A stretch of 64,000 nt of DNA, from NCBI GenBank assembly GCA_023390335.1, contig JAEWCZ010000024.1:186001-250000 (forward strand), given 5' to 3'. Below, in pieces: positions 44,608 to 54,102 of this stretch. Each line of letters starts with the position of its first letter. The first letter of the stretch is position 1. The notes under the pieces were generated by a model. The model was not told the DNA's origin. It saw nothing but the letters and a program-made list of their open reading frames with translations, and ran no database searches. Both the position numbers and the translations under genes were made by a program. This stretch comes from Bacillota bacterium. GTDB taxonomy: Bacteria > Bacillota > Clostridia > Acetivibrionales > DSM-1351.

Positions 44608-44895
44608 TAAAAACACCCGCCCTTAGACTGAAATAGTCAAGGACGAGTGTAATAAAATTCACCCGCGGTGCCACCTTGTTTTGTAAGTAAAATAAATCTT
44701 ACACACTTACGAAATACAAACATATTTCTCACAAATAACGCATGTGTTACGTCGTAGAATACTCTGGAAAGAAACTTTCCATTTGACTACGCCCTCAGTG
44801 GTCCATTTGATGTACTGCGTTCTGCAAGGCTCTCAGCTTCCCTTGCTCTCTGTAAGTGCACATATCACCGTTATCTCCACTTCAACGGTTTAAAG
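44608..44895 (-). promoter_or_regulatory. T-box riboswitch, tryptophan specifier, with terminator
   Basis: On the minus strand, the T-box AAGGTGGCACCGCGGGTG (about 44677-44660) precedes a terminator ACACTCGTCCTTGACT/AGTCTAAGGGCGGGTGT with T5 (44652-44608). The stem I 3' side reads AAATGGACCACTGAG, giving specifier TGG at 44805-44803, the Trp codon. Uncharged tRNA-Trp would favour the antiterminator and switch on trpEGDCFBA. Confidence 0.93.
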
Positions 44896-45068
44896 GGCAG
44901 ATATTTAATTTAATATAAGATTACATCCGTAAATAAAAATTGTCAATACGTTTTAACATAAAAAACATAAAAATACTGAAAAGTATAAATTTTACAAATA
45001 ATAATACGTTTTTGAGACATGCACTATTCTGGATAATGGCAAATATACTATTCTGAGGTGAAAAGACC

Positions 45069-45692
45069 GTGGGGGTAATTCTATCAATTTTTTTACTATG
45101 CCTGGCACCGAATTTAGACAATATGGCAATCGGCCTGGCATATGGAGCAAGAAAGATAAATGTACCGTTAAAGTCGAATATTTCAATCGCTTTATTTTCA
45201 GGTATAGCAACCTTATTGTCCAGTCTGCTTGGAAACATACTTACAAACTATATTTCAAGCTATCTGGGAAAGACTATTGGCGGTTCCATAGTTATTATAA
45301 TGGGGCTATTCACAATTATCGGATATCTTAATAGCAGAAGGAAATCCAAAAAGATTCATGAAAACGGTATTCAGTACATAGACGACATAAAGGCTGTAAT
45401 GGATGACCCGGGTATTGCCGACAAAGACTATTCCGGAGATATTTCACTCAAAGAATCCATACTTCTGGGTATAGCACTGGCATCCAATTGTATTGGTACG
45501 GGATTTGGTGCCGGAGTGTCTGGAATGAATGCCTTTGTCTTGTCAGCAGCAGTAATAGTATTCAGTCTTATAACTATCTCTGTGGGGGCAATGGTAGGAA
45601 AGCGGTATGCATCGAAATTTCTGGGCGAAAAAGCAACAGTTATATCGGGCATACTGTTGCTGGCTATAGGTTTATATCAAATAATAGCATAG
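45069..45692 (+). CDS. ytaF: Sporulation membrane protein YtaF-like
   Basis: A 207 aa MntP/DUF204-like membrane protein with six helices in two halves. The first carries LCLAPNLDNMAIGLAYGARK and the second LGIALASNCIGTGFGAGVSG; the duplicated DN/SN-containing helices suggest metal or cation movement. A loop with DDIKAVMDDPGIADKDYSGD joins them. This set-up matches YtaF, linked to sporulation in bacilli and clostridia. The start is GTG with GAGGTGA 8 bases upstream. Its stop is adjacent to that of the converging DUF1836 gene. Confidence 0.82.
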   Translation: MGVILSIFLLCLAPNLDNMAIGLAYGARKINVPLKSNISIALFSGIATLLSSLLGNILTNYISSYLGKTIGGSIVIIMGLFTIIGYLNSRRKSKKIHENGIQYIDDIKAVMDDPGIADKDYSGDISLKESILLGIALASNCIGTGFGAGVSGMNAFVLSAAVIVFSLITISVGAMVGKRYASKFLGEKATVISGILLLAIGLYQIIA

Positions 45693-46289
45693 CTACTTAT
45701 TTTTAGCTTTATCATTTTTATTGGGCACTTCATTCTGATTAAGCAAAGACATTATTTTCTCTGCGGCAATCCTATGAGCATTGGCTTCGCTTGAAAGCTG
45801 TAACGCAAAAAGACGCAGGGAGTTTTCATAATCGTCCTCGTCTATATTATCAATAAGGTTTAAAAGCTTTTGAGAAACACTGTTAAAAGCCTGATCCTGA
45901 AGACTTGTGAGTTCACTGTAAAAGTTATGGTACTCATCTTCGCTGCTGAAATTGTCCAAGGAACGGGCAATAAGCGGAATTGGCAGTACGGGCTTTAGCA
46001 TTGACATAATGTAAAGGGATATCAGATGCACCCGGTCATACTTTTTATTAACGGGACGTTTCAAATATCCTTCTTTTACATAATTATTTACCATACTTGA
46101 GGTAATAGTCTTGCCCGAATCTGAAGTGTCACCGAAAATGTTCAGTAATCTTTCAAGATACGTTACTACCTGATCCATATATAAATCTATTGCAGGAAAT
46201 TGATTCCAACTTTCAGTTTTATATGAACCAAGTGCGGCTGACAGATCGCCAAGTTCTTTTTTTATATTATTGATTTTACTGTTATCCAA
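45693..46289 (-). CDS. DUF1836 domain protein
   Basis: A 198 aa cytoplasmic protein with the DUF1836 core WNQFPAIDLYMDQVVTYLER, ITSSMVNNYVKEGYLKRPV and YDRVHLISLYIMSMLKPVL. The middle part resembles a MerR-like winged helix and may bind DNA. Clostridial genomes carry several copies, and their function is unknown. It is a single gene with a ribosome binding site (AGGAGTGAT) before the ATG. Confidence 0.83.
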   Translation of the reverse strand: MDNSKINNIKKELGDLSAALGSYKTESWNQFPAIDLYMDQVVTYLERLLNIFGDTSDSGKTITSSMVNNYVKEGYLKRPVNKKYDRVHLISLYIMSMLKPVLPIPLIARSLDNFSSEDEYHNFYSELTSLQDQAFNSVSQKLLNLIDNIDEDDYENSLRLFALQLSSEANAHRIAAEKIMSLLNQNEVPNKNDKAKNK

Positions 46290-46482
46290 ATGAATATCAC
46301 TCCTGATAAATGGTTATGTTAATTATAACACATTGTTTATATATTACAATATAGTTATTATAAAACCTTGACAAGTAATATAATAACGGGTAATATAGTA
46401 TTGAAAACTAGATGACGAAATATCGGTAGTTCAATACATAATTTCAAGTCATATAATAACAGGTAATAGGAGATGTATCGCT

Positions 46483-47175
46483 ATGTCAAATTCAGTTAAT
46501 AAGAATATAATTGTTTGGGGAGATTCAATATTAAAAGGCGTCATTCTTGATGAAAAAGACGGCAGATATAAGGTAATGAAGGATAACAGCATAAGCAGCT
46601 TTGCCCAAATAACAGGGTTTAATGTGAAGAATAATGCATACTTTGGTATGACATCTACCAAAGCGCTAAACAGAATATCAACATCCATAGACAAGATGAT
46701 TAAGGACAAGGAAAATATCGTGATAATAGAGTTTGGGGGAAATGATTGTGATTTTAACTGGAGCGAAATAGCTGAAAACCCGGATACAGCCCATCAACCC
46801 AAAACATCTATAGATAGTTTTAAGAAAACTTTGCAGAACATGGTGGATATGTTCAGGGAAAAAGGTGTAACTCCTGTACTTATGAATTTACCGCCTTTGG
46901 AGCCCGAAAGATATTTTGACTGGGTATCAAAAGGGTTAAACAAGGAAAATATACTTCACTGGCTTGGTGATGTTGCAAGGATATACCGCTGGCAGGAAGC
47001 CTATAACAATGCAGTGGAGTGGGTTTCACGTCAGATGAACTGCAAAATGGTAGATATCAGGGAAAGCTTTTTACTAAGCAAAAACTACGGTTCACAGATT
47101 TGCGCTGATGGTATCCATCCCAATGAAAAAGGTCACAAAAAGATTCTGGAATCTATGTTGGAATTTAGCTTCTAA
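46483..47175 (+). CDS. SGNH/GDSL-type hydrolase
   Basis: A 230 aa cytoplasmic SGNH hydrolase. Block I is VWGDSILKG (Ser15), block III EFGGNDCDF, and block V DGIHPNEKG (Asp/His). No signal peptide, so it acts inside the cell, probably as an esterase or lysophospholipase-like enzyme of unknown substrate. Confidence 0.87.
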   Translation: MSNSVNKNIIVWGDSILKGVILDEKDGRYKVMKDNSISSFAQITGFNVKNNAYFGMTSTKALNRISTSIDKMIKDKENIVIIEFGGNDCDFNWSEIAENPDTAHQPKTSIDSFKKTLQNMVDMFREKGVTPVLMNLPPLEPERYFDWVSKGLNKENILHWLGDVARIYRWQEAYNNAVEWVSRQMNCKMVDIRESFLLSKNYGSQICADGIHPNEKGHKKILESMLEFSF

Positions 47176-47179
47176 GACA

Positions 47180-47240
47180 TTAAAAAAGTTTGTAGCGCTT
47201 AACCTATGTTTTGGTTTACCGTTACAAACTTTTTTACATT
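47180..47240. terminator. Bidirectional terminator
   Basis: AAAAAAGTTTGTA pairs with TACAAACTTTTTT across a loop of about 30 bases, between the converging SGNH-hydrolase and TPR genes. Confidence 0.7.
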
Positions 47241-47251
47241 TAAAACCTATT

Positions 47252-47956
47252 TTACTTTATTTCAACCTGTCTCAGCTTATCTTCAATTTGTTCCACTGTA
47301 ACACCCGACAGGAAGTTTGGCTTGTAATTCAAAGCATTTTTAAGGTTCTCAATACACCGATCTCTATCTCCAAGCTTATCCAGTACCAATGCATAATCAT
47401 AATATGCTTCGGGGAACTTTGGCGACAAAGCCAACAACTTTTTAAATATTTCATCCGCTTTTTCGTATTCACCCAGCATATAGTAGGTTTGACCCAGATT
47501 GTCCAATATTACTGCACCGGTATTATTGTATTCCATAGCTTCTTTATTGAATTCCAGGGCTTTTTCAAGGTTACCTTTAAGGATATACAAATATCCCAGG
47601 CTTCCATAAACATTTGTATTTTTATAATTTGGGAATATGGCTTCATACATTTCAATAGCCCTGTCAAGCTCTCCATTTTTCCACAATGCAAGGGCGTAAT
47701 TGGATTTGAGACTGTACAAATCATTATCAGAAATCTTTGAAGTGGAGTTAATCTGCTCCTTAAATATTTTTAATGATTTGTCAAGATGTCCTTCCTTTAG
47801 AAGAAGATAGCCTAAGGTTGTAACTATACCGGGTTTTGCGCTTCCGGTATTATACGCTTTTTCCAACCAATTTATAGCTTCCTGAGTATTGCCTTTTTGA
47901 TAGGCACTATTTGCTTTTATAACATATATAGATGATTTAATTTTTCCAAACAACAT
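47252..47956 (-). CDS. TPR-repeat protein
   Basis: A cytoplasmic protein of about 234 aa made almost wholly of six or so TPR units, for example AYQKGNTQEAINWLEKAYNT, LGYLYILKGNLEKALEFNKE and LGQTYYMLGEYEKADEIFKK. TPRs mediate protein contacts; the partner is unknown. The second ATG (47956) is 7 bases from AGGAGG; the first (47962) is too close. Confidence 0.83.
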   Translation of the reverse strand: MLFGKIKSSIYVIKANSAYQKGNTQEAINWLEKAYNTGSAKPGIVTTLGYLLLKEGHLDKSLKIFKEQINSTSKISDNDLYSLKSNYALALWKNGELDRAIEMYEAIFPNYKNTNVYGSLGYLYILKGNLEKALEFNKEAMEYNNTGAVILDNLGQTYYMLGEYEKADEIFKKLLALSPKFPEAYYDYALVLDKLGDRDRCIENLKNALNYKPNFLSGVTVEQIEDKLRQVEIK

Positions 47957-48052
47957 GTACATTCCTCCTGTTCACTAAACTAGATTATATCAAATAAGTA
48001 TTATTTTTTGTATTAAAAGTTTGATATAATATAGGACGGGTTTTCACTTCGA

Positions 48053-49093
48053 ATGAAAAAGGAGAAATTACTTGATATGGAATACAGTATTCATATAAAC
48101 ACAGCTGTCCTGCATATTTTAGACACCAGTGTAAACTTTCCCGTACTTTCTGATAAGGAAATTGAGCTAAGCGGAGAATTGGCAGATTTTTTGGAAAAGC
48201 ATATTTCCAAAACCTTTGAGGATACAAACTTAAAAAAGGCTCAGTTTACTGGAGAAGTAAACACAGTGAGAGATATGTGCATTGCACTAAAAGAGGATTC
48301 GGGCTGTTTTATGGAAGTAACCCGGGCCATTGCTACAATGACCTTTGATTTTATGCTTAAAAATGTTGATATTGCTCCGGGAGACCTTATATGCTGTCAT
48401 TTTCTTTCTGGAAATGAACCATATCTCGGCATATTGAAACTCAACTATAAAACAGGATTTACACACTATGTAAGCCAGATGGAAGAAGGGGCAGCAAATA
48501 CAATTATACGTCATAAAACACTTTTACCATCCGACGGACAAAAGGTTGATGAGGCTGTTCTTATTAGTTTAGAGACAGGAGAAATAAAGCTCATTGAAAA
48601 AGCCTACGAAATAAACGGTACAAAGGAATTTTATTTATCAAATTACCTGATTAACTGTACAACTGATTTGTCTGACAACCAAAAGCTTAAAATTATTGAC
48701 AAAGTAACTCAGAAGATAAGCAAAAAATACTATGACGAGGACTTTGACAAAGTAGCAAAGCTAAAGAAGGTTGTATCAGAAGGCTTGGAAGAAAAGAACG
48801 AAATACGGGTGGATGAAATAGCTCAAGAGGTATTTAAAACGAATCTTGCAGTAAGGGAAGAGTACATACAGGAAATTCAGAAAGCCGGACTTACTGAGGA
48901 AGCTATTACAGTACCTGAAAAATTAGCTGAGAAAAAATTTAAAACCCATAAAATCAAGACAGATACAGGCATTGAGATAAATTTTCCACTAAGCTATTAC
49001 GATAACAGGGAAATGATAGAGTTTGCCAATAACCCAGACGGATCAATATCGATTATAATCAAAAATGTTGGTAAAATAATAAACAAGCGGTAG
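48053..49093 (+). CDS. 37-kDa nucleoid-associated protein (NA37/YejK-like)
   Basis: A 346 aa protein of the NdpA/NA37 family. Matching stretches are INTAVLHILDTSVNFPVLSD at the N-terminus, GDLICCHFLSGNEPYLGILK, and VDEIAQEVFKTNLAVREEYI. The family binds the nucleoid; its job is poorly defined. ATG 48053 is used, but a Met eight residues on (MEYSIHIN) may be the true start because AAGGAG lies between the two. It is divergent from the TPR gene and ends at a strong terminator. Confidence 0.8.
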   Translation: MKKEKLLDMEYSIHINTAVLHILDTSVNFPVLSDKEIELSGELADFLEKHISKTFEDTNLKKAQFTGEVNTVRDMCIALKEDSGCFMEVTRAIATMTFDFMLKNVDIAPGDLICCHFLSGNEPYLGILKLNYKTGFTHYVSQMEEGAANTIIRHKTLLPSDGQKVDEAVLISLETGEIKLIEKAYEINGTKEFYLSNYLINCTTDLSDNQKLKIIDKVTQKISKKYYDEDFDKVAKLKKVVSEGLEEKNEIRVDEIAQEVFKTNLAVREEYIQEIQKAGLTEEAITVPEKLAEKKFKTHKIKTDTGIEINFPLSYYDNREMIEFANNPDGSISIIIKNVGKIINKR

Positions 49094-49116
49094 GGAGACC
49101 CCCTACCGCTTGTTAT
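49082..49116 (+). terminator. Terminator of the nucleoid-protein gene
   Basis: Stem ACAAGCGGTAGGG/CCCTACCGCTTGT with a loop of about 4 bases, overlapping the stop codon. It also serves the converging LtaS-like gene. Confidence 0.88.
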
Positions 49117-49125
49117 TTAATATAG

Positions 49126-50913
49126 TTATTTATGTCGTTCAATAAGGCTTGAAGAAATAAAGGATGGCAGGTATTTACGCCACAAAGGTTGTTCCTCCAC
49201 ATATTTATGGTTTGATATTGTAGTATACAACCAGCTACGGTCAAAGGAACCACCCTTAAAAGGTATATTTGAAGGGTGGGTTTGTGTATCCAACAAGCTT
49301 CTTCCATCCGTTTTAACGCTATATGACAATCCGGCTGTTGCCAATATAGTTGGAGATACGTCAAGGAAGGAGGCAACAACAGAATCTTCCTTATACTTCT
49401 TATGGTCAGGTGTAAGCAGAAACATGGGAACAAACTCAAAATATTTGTCGCCCTCTATAAACGAAGCCTGGGCAAAATCCTGTGAGTTGACATTGGGAGT
49501 ATGGTCACCATAAATTATTACATAAGTGTTGCTGTATTTTGCCTGAACCTTCTCCACAAAATCCTTTATTGATTTATCAACATAACTAAAGGAATTATAG
49601 TAGTTCTTCACAATTTCATTTTCTATATCATCATAAGCATTGTTATTATAATAATGTCTGGCACTTTCAAAGGGGCCATGACTTGTCATTGTTATAATGT
49701 GTGTATAAAAAGGCATTTTACTTTTCTCAATCTTTTCAAAAGCAAAGGAGAAAACCTTGTCATCCGGTGCCCCCCAACCCTCGTCATCGTAGTTCATTGA
49801 GCTTATATCATAAAATTTCTTAAAGCCCATTTTTGAAAAAGCTATATTTCGGTTATAAAAGGTTCCCACGTTTCCATGAAAAGCCATTGTATTGTACGAA
49901 GCTTTTTTTAGTTTTGAGACGACTGAATTGGGGTAACTGTATGAGGACAGCTTGATTGCGGGGAAGGAGTCAAGGGTCTCAACACTGTTTATAACTGAAA
50001 ATTCAGCATCCGATGTACCTCCGCCCTTATGATAGCTGAGGGTGTATGGATAATAAACGCTGTTATCCATCAATGAGCTAAGGTATGGCATAACATTGGA
50101 GTCTTTATATTTTTGCTTAACAATATTTGAATCCATTGACTCAACTTGTATTACTACATAATTTGGTTGCTGTGAGGTACTCTTTGAAGTAGTTACCGAA
50201 CTTGGTGAAGATATGCTTTTGCCGTAATTGAATTGCTTGATCAGCTTTTCTTCCGTATTATTTTGAACTATATTAACTACTCCGTTTACAACAGTACCAT
50301 ACCTTTCAACTATCCGGGTTTCTCCCGAATATCTGTCATCCATGAACTGTACAACAGATTGACCGTTTGCGAAGTTAAATATCTCAATAACAAAAAGAAT
50401 AGCTACCGATAAACCAATAACTGCATTTCGCACTACAGGCAGCCTTGTGCTTTTGACTTCCCGTTTGAAGCACTTGAAGAAAATGTATAGAGCTACCGGA
50501 ACATCAATAAAAACTACCAACAGCTGAACACTAATTGGATTGGCAAAGTGGGAAGCTGAAATCATTGCTTCCTTAAACAAGGAAATCCATTGGAGAAAAT
50601 GCAGGTAGCTGTGGTAATAAAGGAAGTAGGATATATTAGTAAAACAATATATACCTTGTATTATATACACGATTAAAAAGACGTATCTTGATTTCAGGCT
50701 AAGAACAAACGAAAAAACAATAACACAAATGAGTATAGAAATCCAGAATTTGTAACCTAACGTGTTTCCGCCAGTTTTTGGCAGCATGAGGTAATTGAAA
50801 AGGGTTGTCTTAAATGCATTTATAATTATCAAAATAACGGAAGCAATGACTGCTTTTCGATATGGCTTATTCTTCAATGCATTTAAAACTTTACCATATA
50901 AATTATTGAACAT
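49126..50913 (-). CDS. LtaS-like sulfatase-fold membrane enzyme (lipoteichoic acid synthase family)
   Basis: A 595 aa protein with five N-terminal membrane helices (within about 20-195) and an extracellular alkaline-phosphatase/sulfatase domain (about 250-560). The catalytic Thr is in HKGGGTSDAEFSVINS (about 297), and metal-binding residues are in VIQVESMDS, FHGNVGTFYNR, TSHGPFE and YGDHTPN. Family members move glycerol-phosphate from phosphatidylglycerol to polymer or glycolipid. LTA synthase and phosphoglycerol transferase cannot be told apart here. Confidence 0.88.
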   Translation of the reverse strand: MFNNLYGKVLNALKNKPYRKAVIASVILIIINAFKTTLFNYLMLPKTGGNTLGYKFWISILICVIVFSFVLSLKSRYVFLIVYIIQGIYCFTNISYFLYYHSYLHFLQWISLFKEAMISASHFANPISVQLLVVFIDVPVALYIFFKCFKREVKSTRLPVVRNAVIGLSVAILFVIEIFNFANGQSVVQFMDDRYSGETRIVERYGTVVNGVVNIVQNNTEEKLIKQFNYGKSISSPSSVTTSKSTSQQPNYVVIQVESMDSNIVKQKYKDSNVMPYLSSLMDNSVYYPYTLSYHKGGGTSDAEFSVINSVETLDSFPAIKLSSYSYPNSVVSKLKKASYNTMAFHGNVGTFYNRNIAFSKMGFKKFYDISSMNYDDEGWGAPDDKVFSFAFEKIEKSKMPFYTHIITMTSHGPFESARHYYNNNAYDDIENEIVKNYYNSFSYVDKSIKDFVEKVQAKYSNTYVIIYGDHTPNVNSQDFAQASFIEGDKYFEFVPMFLLTPDHKKYKEDSVVASFLDVSPTILATAGLSYSVKTDGRSLLDTQTHPSNIPFKGGSFDRSWLYTTISNHKYVEEQPLWRKYLPSFISSSLIERHK

Positions 50914-51007
50914 TACGTTTTAAATTTCCCTTTCTAGTTGATAACAGTATATACCATACTATATTCTATAAGAATTTATCCAATTTGTAAATTTATATAA
51001 GATATTA

Positions 51008-52279
51008 TTATTTACCATTGTATTTTGCCATCAGGCTCATGGTGTTATTATACGACTGCTTGGCATTAGCTTTATTTCTACTGTTTATATAAGGGGCCTT
51101 TACATCAGGTGAAGGAATGGGAAGTATTTTATAAACAGGTTTACTCTTTGAAGAATACATATCAACCCATGTAGGTACATAATTTACAGCTTTAATATTT
51201 ATACCGCCCTTAGGGTTTTTTTCAAGCTTTAGAGTTGTAATGACACCATCTTCAGTAAAAATCTTATTTATTCGGTTTGCTTTATCAGTACGCCTGTAGC
51301 CGGAAATAAAATTGCCCATTGAATAAATAACAAACTTATTTTTGCCGTTTACTTTTACTATTTCTGATTTTTGAACAACATGAGGATGAGAGCCAAGTAT
51401 TATATCAGCACCCCAGGTAAGAATCTTTTTTGATAAGTTTGTCTGATAAGTACTTGGAGTACGAATATATTCATTTCCCCAGTGAAGGACAGTTATAACC
51501 GCATCGACTCCCTTTGCCTTTACTTCTTTTATATCACTTTGAATTTTGGATTCGTTTAATATACTCAAATACTTGGCTTTATCACTATTGTTTAACTTTG
51601 CTTCATGGCCGTTGAAGAACTGAGAATAGCTGAGAATAGCTACTTTGATACCTTTTACATCTCTAATAACATGTTTGTCCTTACCATTTACAGAGCTACC
51701 GATGTTCACCATTTTATATTCTCTGATTTTTTGAATAGTTCTTGTAAGTCCGTTGACTCCCCAATCAAGACAATGGTTGTTAGCGGTAGAAAGAATATCA
51801 ACTCCTGAACCCGCTAACGCAGGAAGTATGCTATCAGGGGAGTTGAAAAGGGGAAAACTTCTATACTTGATACCTGCACCGGCTGTAACCGTTTCAAAAT
51901 TAGCTATTGTCAGGTCGGATGAACTCAAATATGGTTTTACATATTCAAAAAAGCCGGTAAAGTCATATTTTTTATTTGTAGAATCATAAGCACTATTAAG
52001 GTTGCCCTGATGCAGCATAATATCTCCTACTGCCGATATTGTTATTGACTGAGGGGGCGGAGGAGTGCTTGGTGGTTTGGGTGTATCAGGTGGATTGGCG
52101 TGATTTTCTGATGAACCTGTAAAGCTGCTTTGAGCAGGGGTTTTTGGGGCAGCAGAATTTATATGGTCTGTATTGAGACCACCTATGGCCAATATTATTC
52201 TTGTGCTGACTAAAAGCAAAAAGCACATGATACATAGTACGAAAAAAGTGCGTTTGAAGAGATTTATCTTTGATTTCAT
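51008..52279 (-). CDS. CapA-family metallophosphatase-like protein
   Basis: A protein of about 423 aa anchored by an N-terminal helix, with a Pro/Ser/Thr-rich linker (PPDTPKPPSTPPPPQ). A PGA_cap domain follows: ISAVGDIMLHQGNL, TIANFETVTAG, LSTANNHCLDWG, VITVLHWGNEY, ILGSHPHVVQKSEI and VIYSMGNFISG. The metal-binding Asp/Asn/His residues are all present. Members take part in poly-gamma-glutamate or other surface polymer handling, but no capBC genes are here. The ATG at 52279 fits the GAGGA site better than the one at 52291. Confidence 0.87.
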   Translation of the reverse strand: MKSKINLFKRTFFVLCIMCFLLLVSTRIILAIGGLNTDHINSAAPKTPAQSSFTGSSENHANPPDTPKPPSTPPPPQSITISAVGDIMLHQGNLNSAYDSTNKKYDFTGFFEYVKPYLSSSDLTIANFETVTAGAGIKYRSFPLFNSPDSILPALAGSGVDILSTANNHCLDWGVNGLTRTIQKIREYKMVNIGSSVNGKDKHVIRDVKGIKVAILSYSQFFNGHEAKLNNSDKAKYLSILNESKIQSDIKEVKAKGVDAVITVLHWGNEYIRTPSTYQTNLSKKILTWGADIILGSHPHVVQKSEIVKVNGKNKFVIYSMGNFISGYRRTDKANRINKIFTEDGVITTLKLEKNPKGGINIKAVNYVPTWVDMYSSKSKPVYKILPIPSPDVKAPYINSRNKANAKQSYNNTMSLMAKYNGK

Positions 52280-52509
52280 TATGTAAACCATTCCTCTTTT
52301 TTATTTTCGGTTGGTGTCTGTCTTCTTAGCCGGAAATATCCAGTATGTATGAACTACAATAAACTATACCATAATATTCATTGCAATAGGTATAGTTTTT
52401 GAATAATATGGAAATAATATTAGATTAAATATTTGTTAATATGTTTGAAAAAGCAAATATTTGGTATTACTATTATAGTAGGTAGATTAAAAAAACTGGG
52501 AGAGTTAAT

Positions 52510-53694
52510 ATGACAAATATAGATAGAGTAATTATGATCGTGCTTGACAGTGTGGGAATAGGTGAACTTCCTGATGCCGGAGAATACGGAGATAAAGGAA
52601 GCAATACTTTGGGAAATATCGTTAAGGTTTGCAATGGAATAAACCTTCCCAACCTCAGCCGACTTGGAATGGGAAAGATAGACGGAGTAGACTATCTTTC
52701 CGTACCGGAAAATGTTACAGGTAGTTATGGAAGAATGGCCGAGGTGTCAAAAGGAAAGGACACTATAACAGGACATTGGGAAATTGCAGGTCTTCAGCTT
52801 GAATATCCATTCCCAACATATCCAGACGGGTTTCCCACGGAAGTGCTTGATGAGTTTGAGAAGCTTACCGGAAGAGGTGTTCTCGGAAACTGTGCTGCAT
52901 CAGGGACTGAAATAATAAAGGAGTATGGCGAGGAACATATGAAGACCGGGAAACTTATAGTTTATACTTCTGCAGACAGTGTATTCCAGATTGCGGCCCA
53001 TGAGGAAGTAGTTTCTCTGGAAGAATTGTACCGTATATGCAGTATAGCAAGGGAGATGTTGCAAGGAGAACACATGGTTGGACGTGTTATTGCAAGACCG
53101 TTTATTGGTGAACCTGGCAACTTTACAAGAACACCAAACAGAAGAGATTTTTCTGCTGAACCTACATCGGACACTGTTTTGGATATTCTGAATAAAAAGG
53201 GACTGGATGTTATTGCGGTAGGAAAAATAGAAGACATATTCTCAAAAAAAGGAGTCACTGTAGCTGAACACACAAAAAGCAACATGGACGGAGTGGATGT
53301 TACACTTAAATTCATGGGACAAGAAAACAGAGGCCTGATATTCACAAATCTTGTGGACTTTGATATGGTATTTGGACACAGAAACAACCCGGAAGGCTAC
53401 AAGCAGGCCTTGGAGGAATTCGACAACAGGCTTCCTGAAATTTTGTCTGCCATGAGAGATAACGATATGCTGATAATAACAGCGGACCACGGCTGTGACC
53501 CCACTACCCCAAGTACTGACCATTCGAGGGAACATGTGCCTGTAATCATATACGGTAAGGGTATAAAAGAGAATGTAAACCTCGGAACAAGAAAAACCTT
53601 TGCTGATATAGCCTGCACTATTGCGGAGGTTTTTAACGCCGAGAACAACTTCCCGGGTCAAAGCTTTTTGAGAGATGTCGTCAGAGAAAAATAG
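52510..53694 (+). CDS. deoB: Phosphopentomutase
   Basis: A 394 aa alkaline-phosphatase-superfamily mutase that interconverts (deoxy)ribose 1- and 5-phosphate. Metal ligands are in IMIVLDSVGIGELPDAG (Asp13) and ITADHGCDPTTPSTDHSREH, and the phosphorylated Thr in GKDTITGHWE. Length is normal. It is alone here rather than with purine phosphorylase genes. Confidence 0.96.
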   Translation: MTNIDRVIMIVLDSVGIGELPDAGEYGDKGSNTLGNIVKVCNGINLPNLSRLGMGKIDGVDYLSVPENVTGSYGRMAEVSKGKDTITGHWEIAGLQLEYPFPTYPDGFPTEVLDEFEKLTGRGVLGNCAASGTEIIKEYGEEHMKTGKLIVYTSADSVFQIAAHEEVVSLEELYRICSIAREMLQGEHMVGRVIARPFIGEPGNFTRTPNRRDFSAEPTSDTVLDILNKKGLDVIAVGKIEDIFSKKGVTVAEHTKSNMDGVDVTLKFMGQENRGLIFTNLVDFDMVFGHRNNPEGYKQALEEFDNRLPEILSAMRDNDMLIITADHGCDPTTPSTDHSREHVPVIIYGKGIKENVNLGTRKTFADIACTIAEVFNAENNFPGQSFLRDVVREK

Positions 53695-53804
53695 TTTAAA
53701 AATATGGTAATAACCTGACAAATTTGTCAGAATAAGAAATTTGGACGATAATGTTTTTGATTTGCATTTGCTATCAGGTTTGTTTTGTATTAATATATTA
53801 AATA

Positions 53805-53955
53805 TAACTTAATAAGAACTACAGATTAGGGAAGCAGGTTTGAAACCTGCACGGTCCCGCCGCTGTGTTGGAGGAGTTCTCCATATTATCCACTGGTCAT
53901 TGATCGGGAAGGGATGGAGAGTGTTGATGCCTTAGTCAGAATACCTGTCTGTATG
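53805..53955 (+). promoter_or_regulatory. Cobalamin riboswitch
   Basis: Conserved blocks appear in order: GGGAAGCAGGTTTGAAACC, CACGGTCCCGCCGCTGTG, CCACTGG, GGGAAGG, GATGCCTTAGTCAGAATACC. The B12 box is GCCTTAGTCAG. A terminator follows at 54022, so adenosylcobalamin would shut off the uptake operon downstream. Confidence 0.95.
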
Positions 53956-54021
53956 TTTGCACTGTTAACTCTACGAGTGATAGGGGGTGTGTTTAGCAGA
54001 ATATTTCCATATGGAATTATG

Positions 54022-54056
54022 CCCTTTAAACACAAAACGTTTAAAGGGTTTTTTTG
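54022..54056 (+). terminator. Expression-platform terminator of the cobalamin riboswitch
   Basis: Stem CCCTTTAAAC/GTTTAAAGGG with a 7-base loop and T7, lying between the riboswitch and the btuF-like start. Confidence 0.9.
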
Positions 54057-54102
54057 TTGGAACTAGTAAGAAAACACATAATGATGGGAGATAAAAAACA
54101 AA

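Noticed and set aside
47108..47740. 210-codon plus-strand open frame over the TPR gene
   Set aside because: Antisense to clear TPR repeats and crossing a terminator; low-complexity Phe/Ile-rich translation.
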